Shown: positions 47,848 through 64,000 of the stretch, piece by piece
Position numbering within the stretch: the stretch's first letter is position 1
Layout: each line of letters begins with the position of its first letter
NCBI GenBank assembly: GCA_030562195.1
Contig: CM060199.1
Span: 21,038,338 to 21,102,337 of the forward strand
Origin: Nipponacmea schrenckii
Lineage: Eukaryota; Mollusca; Gastropoda; Lottiidae
Length of the DNA stretch: 64,000 nt
Direction of reading: 5' to 3'
Translations under genes and position numbers: made by a program
The notes under the pieces: model-generated
The model's input: the letters and a program-made list of their open reading frames with translations, nothing else
What the model was told of the DNA's origin: nothing
The model's database searches: none

Positions 47848-48142
47848 AACGGTGGCTCGGTATGAGTTGGATGTTTCCTCGCCAACCTGAAGGTCCGGGT
47901 TCGATCCTGGTTTTCAATGGAGGTCGGGGGGTTGGCATGTAAAAAGCGTCTAGTCGTTCCAATGGGACAATAAACCGAGGCCCCGTGCGCTACTTGCTAA
48001 AGCTGCAAATCGCAAAAGAAGAGTATGTTTATACCACTGTCCAGACAAAATTTTCCTCATTGCACTTTGAATGGCGTTATCCATCTTCGTTAGTTCATTG
48101 GGTGCAGCAGAGTAAGACGTAAAAATCCATTTATATCATTTT
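47848..48142 (+). mobile_element. Full-length tRNA-derived SINE
   Basis: ACGGTGGCTCGGTATGAGTTG (A-box-like) and CCGGGTTCGATCCTGG (B box) form the tRNA-like head. The body has GGACAATAAACCGAGGCCCC, TGTCCAGACAAAATTTTCCTC and the tail GTGCAGCAGAGTAAGACGTA. Fragments of the same SINE are at 18393-18536, 48815-49001, near 35306-35345 and near 58090-58140. Confidence 0.8.
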
Positions 48143-48814
48143 CAACATCAAAAGCTAATTCCGCATTGGTTATGTGTATGTCATATTAGTGCAAAGTGTC
48201 AAAAAATACAAGATTCATATTATTAGATGATATTCATAAATACATTATAGGAAACACATATGGATGGTACCACTTCATGCAATAAAAAGTTATAAACTTT
48301 CAAAAATAGTCATAGTCATTGATAATGTTCTATTCATAGATAAAATATGAAACACATAAATTATAGCGGAAAAAAATGCATGCGATGAACCGTTATAAAC
48401 TGTCAAAATATATTCATGTGCATTAACAAAATAGTTGTGAATTATCCAATGAAATACATCTAGCAAAACAACTTCATGCCTTGTGCTGTTAGTCGAAAAT
48501 ATTCAGATGCATTGCAATATGGTTGTGAATGCCAGGTGCCGTTATGAACTGTCTAAAAATAATCTCAATAGAAGGTATATTTCAAAACATCCGTTGGGAT
48601 ATAATTAAATTTAGAACCTTATACGATCCCAAACTAAATCTCAAACAGAACAGAACAGAACCAAATTCTTTACAGCAAAGTTTGCTGTTAAAAGAAATGC
48701 AACAGAATATAATAGAAAATACAATAAAATAGTAATATATACAATTCATATATACATGGTTCCTAATATAACCTTACAAAGCGCGTTGCTCCTTGTCGAG
48801 ATGAACTTTCAGAA

Positions 48815-49001
48815 TTTTCAGCCCGGTTTCCTCTTGTCAGTGATGCGGGGGCTGACATGGAAAAAGCGTCTAATCGTTCGGATGCGACAATAAACCTATA
48901 AACAGGTTGATGGAAATAGCAAAAGGAGTGCAGGCTGAAGCCTAAAAAAGTAAGGTGCAGAAGAGTAGGACGTAAAACTCCATTCATATCATCTTATTTC
49001 A
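48815..49001 (+). mobile_element. 5'-truncated SINE copy
   Basis: CAGCCCGGTTTCCTCTTGTCA, GCGGGGGCTGACATGGAAAAA, GCGACAATAAACC and the tail GTGCAGAAGAGTAGGACGTAA match the SINE at 47848-48142. The middle is shortened and the tRNA head is missing. The minus-strand 74-codon frame across it is not a gene. Confidence 0.65.
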
Positions 49002-49114
49002 GACGAAATCAATAATCAACACGGGCATCCTCACAGAAATATGTATTAACAGATATTTAGTGTAGGTTGTAAGGGGTAACTTTAAAATTAGTAAAAGAGC
49101 TAAGGGTTAAAGTT

Positions 49115-49965
49115 CGCATAGGTACGTGTGGACAGGATAGTCTATTATAGGTGCCTATGAGTTCCCCGAATGATTCCCTATGAAAAATATAAATTTTGTT
49201 TCATTTCCTTAATGAACGTTTATTTAAATCGTTTCCACGTGGACAAAATGTCGAAAGACAGAAAAAGAACATTTGAGATTTCTACCGGTCGATTGGTATG
49301 TATAAAAAAATTAATATTAAGACACTCCGAGTTTGATTACTTTCCCCCACCACTGGCACAATCCACAGGTACTTGTTGACAAGATAGTGTATAATAGGTA
49401 CCTGTGGGTTCCCCGAAAAGATCCCTCCATGAGAAACATAAATTTTGTTTCATTTCCTTAGTAAACGTTTATTTAAATCGTTTCCACGTGGACAAAATGT
49501 CGAAAGACAGAAAAAGAACATTTGAGATTTCTACCGGTCGTTGGTATATATATAAAAAAATAATATTAAGAAACTCCGAGTTTGATTACTTTCCCCACCA
49601 CTGGCACAATCCACAGGTACATGCGGACAAGATAGTGTATAATAGGTTCCTGTGGGTTCCCCGAAAAGATCCCTCCATGAGAAACATAAATTTTGTTTCA
49701 TTTCCTTAATAAACGTTTATTTAAATCGTTTCCACATGGACAATATGTCGAATTACAGAAAAAGAACATTTGAGATTTCTACCGGTCGATTGGTATGTAT
49801 AAAAAAAATTAATATTAAGACACTCCGAGTTTGATTACTTTCCCCACCACTGGCACAATCCACAGGTACATGCGGACAAGATAGTGTATAATAGGTATCT
49901 GTGGGTTCCCCGAAAAGATCCCTCCATGAGAAACATAAATTTTGTTTCATTTCCTTAATAATTAT
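49115..49965. repeat. 249-bp tandem repeat, more than three copies
   Basis: Copies are aligned by AAATTTTGTTTCATTTCCTTA at 49191, 49440, 49688 and 49937, so the period is 248-249 bp. Each carries TTTAAATCGTTTCCACGTGG, ATTTCTACCGGTCG and CCACTGGCACAATCCACAGG. Divergence between copies is only a few per cent, so the amplification is recent. The frame beginning MSKDRKRTFEISTGR recurs but is short and unsupported. Confidence 0.9.
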
Positions 49966-50209
49966 TTCCTTTTTAAACAATAGTTTATTCACAAATATAT
50001 TATGAAAAGAAATGGGGACAGGCTTCGTTTATATTACCACAATCTTGATTGTTGAATATATTTTTGGAAGAATGTCAATTTCATGCAGTTATGTCTTTTT
50101 TTTAAGATATTCCATACATGTTGGGTTGGATAAGGCGTTTTAATACTTTCGAGTGTTTATTAAATTGAATTATAACATAATGTAGAATTCCATTTCAAGT
50201 ATTTTCAAG

Positions 50210-50420
50210 TGTAATAAGGAACACAAGGCAATACTTTATGCTATAACACACTTCTTTATTAACAAGGCACATGACGTAAGCAGATGAAATGAAGAAGGGA
50301 TAGAAAACATGGGAATATTCTATGCCTTCTTAGTTTCATCTGATGACGAAACTAGTAAATTGTGTTGAAACGTTATGTACCGGTACCTTGTTATTAAAAC
50401 ACCATTGTGTTCCTTGTTAT
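50210..50420. mobile_element. Fold-back element with hammerhead-core-like motif
   Basis: GTGTAATAAGGAACACAAGG and, inverted, CCATTGTGTTCCTTGTTATA bound about 200 bp. Secondary arms AGAAGGGATAGAAAACATGG and CCTTCTTAGTTTCATC lie inside. The centre has CTGATGACGAAACTAG and TGTTGAAACGTTATG, similar to the centre of 3074-3217 on the minus strand. Confidence 0.55.
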
Positions 50421-50489
50421 ATTTACCCTCAACTTTTAAATGTCATTCAAATCCTAGATTTCAAGTGGTCAAAAAGGGACAAATGTTTG

Positions 50490-50793
50490 CGTTTAATATA
50501 TTTTTAACAAATTTACAAAAAGCTTCTACTAGTTAAACTTGATGGCTTTTCAATTAATAAATACTACACCATTGCATAAATCGTAAAACTGTCATTACGA
50601 GTTCCCTTCGATCGTATTTATCGTGTCTACAGATAGTTAAAGAAGAATGGAATGTAGCATTGCATGTGATGTAAATAGACCAATCACAAGCCATGGTTTA
50701 ATTTACTGCAATCGAGTTTCTCGATTATAATAATAATAATAATAACATCAACAAATTCTCTAGACCTCTACGTCTGTAATTTGGGTAGAGATC
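50490..50793 (+). promoter_or_regulatory. Presumed PPP2R5 promoter and 5' UTR
   Basis: No element recognised beyond a short palindrome ATCGAGTTTCTCGAT near 50712 and an ATA/AAT triplet run at about 50726-50746. No TATA box is clear. The position is inferred from the first coding exon at 50794. Confidence 0.35.
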
Positions 50794-62533
<11,740 letters not shown>

Positions 62534-63069
62534 GTAAAAACATTTTTCTTATTTGTCTTCTGCTCTCAGATTGGAAACTGGTTTTACTCAGGAACACGCA
62601 TGTGCCTGACCTAGTGGACCTGAAAAAACTTCCCTCATTGAAAACTGCATGGTATTAACGTGTGCAGAACAGTAGATTCATTTTGTCACCTTATGTTCCA
62701 AAAGTCAACGAAAGTTTCTGTGATAAAAATGCACGCTAACTATTTAATATGTGCTCATTAGGATTCTAATACAATTCTGATTTTCCAAACAAGCATAAGG
62801 AGATGTTTATTTTCCATTTCCCCTCCATCAATACAGATCGTTATGTTCTTTTTTGAATTTGGCCATGTGGCTGAATGAATATTGTTCATTAATATGTTAA
62901 TATATATTAGAAATATTAATGTTAAACTACCTTGTCTTAGGGTGACAAAAAGGTCATTTCGTTACCTGGCATCAAAACAAAACGGCAGAATCCCTCTAAA
63001 ATACAATAAAACCATAAAACCTTTAATCCCATAAAAAAAAAGTAATTTTACAGCTTTTTAAAAAAATAA
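62534..63069. other. PPP2R5 intron after exon 62409-62533
   Basis: No further exon is seen before the window ends. 62940-63030 carries a unit related to the tandem repeat at 57420-57775 (GGCAGAATCCCTCTAAAATA). The rest is AT-rich. Confidence 0.45.
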
Positions 63070-64000
63070 CTTAGTTTTATTATACGCCCACATTATAATA
63101 TGGTCGTATATTGTCGTCAAACCTGCCCGTCCGTCGGTCGGTCCGTCCGTCTGTCCACAATTGCTTGTGAACGTAATAGAGGCTACAGTTTTTATACGCC
63201 CACATGAAATGGGGGGGCGTATATTGTCGTCACCCTCATCCGTCCGTCCGTCCGTCGGTCGGTCGGTCGGTCCGTCGGTCCGTCCGTCGGTCCGTCCGTC
63301 CGTCCGTCCGTCCGTCCGTCCGTCCACCATTACTCGTAAACACTCTACACGGTGTAATTCTTGACGGATTTAGATGAAACTTAATATGAGTGTTTATGAT
63401 CACGCAAGGATGAACCCTATTGAAAATCAGTGAAATCGGAAAAAAATTAGTATGAGTTTGTGCCCTTGTTCTTGAATGGCTCGTAAACACTCTACAAAGT
63501 GTAATTCTTGACCGATTTTGATGAAACTTGGTGTGAGAGTATGTTATAACTCAAGGATAAACCCTATCGAAAATCAGCGAAATCAAAAAACATTTAGTAT
63601 GAGTTATTGCCCTTGTTCTTGAAAACGCGTTCAATTTTAGCTTGTAAACACTCTAGAAAGAACTATTCTTAATGAATTTTGATGAAACTTTGCTTGAGTA
63701 TTTGTTATCACCCAAGGATGAAACCTATTGAAAACCAGTAAAATCGAAAAAAATTTAATATCAGCTATTGCCCTTGTTTTTGAAAACGCGTTCAATTTTT
63801 AGCTTGTAAACACTCTACAAAGCACAGTTATTGACCGATTTTGACGAAACTTGCTGAAATTGTTTAATATCACCCAAGAATGAACCCTTTTGAAAATAGC
63901 ACATATCGAAATATATTTAATAGGAATTATTGCCCTTGTTCTATAAAATGTGTTGGATTTTTGCCTTATAAACACTCTACAAGTCACAATTCTTGAGCGA
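63070..64000. repeat. Nested TATACGCCC hairpin repeats with a CCGT tract
   Basis: One copy begins at about 63079 (TATACGCCCACATTATAATA, GTCGTATATTGTCGTC) and is interrupted in its CTACAGTTTT region by a second copy starting at 63192 (ATACGCCCACATGAAATGGG). The second has a (CCGT)n tract at 63236-63325 and then units beginning CGTAAACACTCTACA near 63334, 63482, 63644, 63807 and 63968. It continues past the window end. Confidence 0.8.

Noticed and set aside
49170..49834. Recurring MSKDRKRTFEISTGR frames
   Set aside because: Short frames repeated with the 249-bp tandem unit; stops and frame changes differ between units.
63058..63490. Frames rich in DGRTDGRTDG and SVRPSVRPS
   Set aside because: Translation of the (CCGT)n tract in a dispersed repeat.

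Overview
The window is eukaryotic nuclear DNA. It is AT-rich, has GT-AG introns of roughly 0.3-4.5 kb, and is dense in short inverted-repeat transposons and minisatellites. The repeats include a family carrying a hairpin of the type TATACGCCC...GGGCGTATA followed by CCGT-rich DNA, which I associate with molluscs. The proteins are ordinary bilaterian ones. I infer a mollusc, probably a gastropod; the sequence alone does not give the species.

Four protein-coding genes are visible, all on the + strand, and I reconstructed each from exon phases. (1) 6843-18753 holds fifteen exons of a CEP170-family centrosomal protein. Its first exons, with the expected FHA domain, would lie before base 1. (2) 28559-34123 holds six coding exons of a secreted protease-inhibitor-like protein: signal peptide, antistasin-like module, Thr run, Cys module and two Kunitz domains. 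A TATA box near 23966 and a non-coding first exon ending at 24040 are likely, so 4.2 kb of satellite DNA would sit in its first intron. (3) 39280-44963 holds six exons of mitochondrial ribosomal protein mL48. (4) 50794-62533 holds a PP2A B56 (PPP2R5 delta/gamma type) regulatory subunit that runs off the right end. One exon of about 163 nt is missing, exactly where the assembly contains a noisy second copy of the preceding exon and intron.

The rest is mobile and repetitive DNA. The most striking item is 36215-38274, a 2.06-kb transposon with 6-bp target duplications (TATTCC). Its 477- and 572-bp terminal inverted repeats are filled with a minisatellite, and its core carries a frameshifted, truncated transposase fragment with a helix-turn-helix. 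Others are: two size classes of TTAA-bounded MITE sharing one terminus (six copies, one 30 bp after the mL48 stop codon); a TA-flanked mariner-type relic; a hAT-type element with an 8-bp duplication; a second TA-flanked element; several palindromic fold-back elements; tRNA-derived SINEs, one between 45-bp direct repeats; and at least ten tandem arrays.

The four genes are unrelated in function and I see no operon-like or co-regulated organisation. No rRNA gene, intact tRNA gene or CRISPR array was found. Several intron stretches (8330-8660, 9000-9400, 60546-61060, perhaps 39960-40340) look like poor base calls rather than biology and should be re-read before use.
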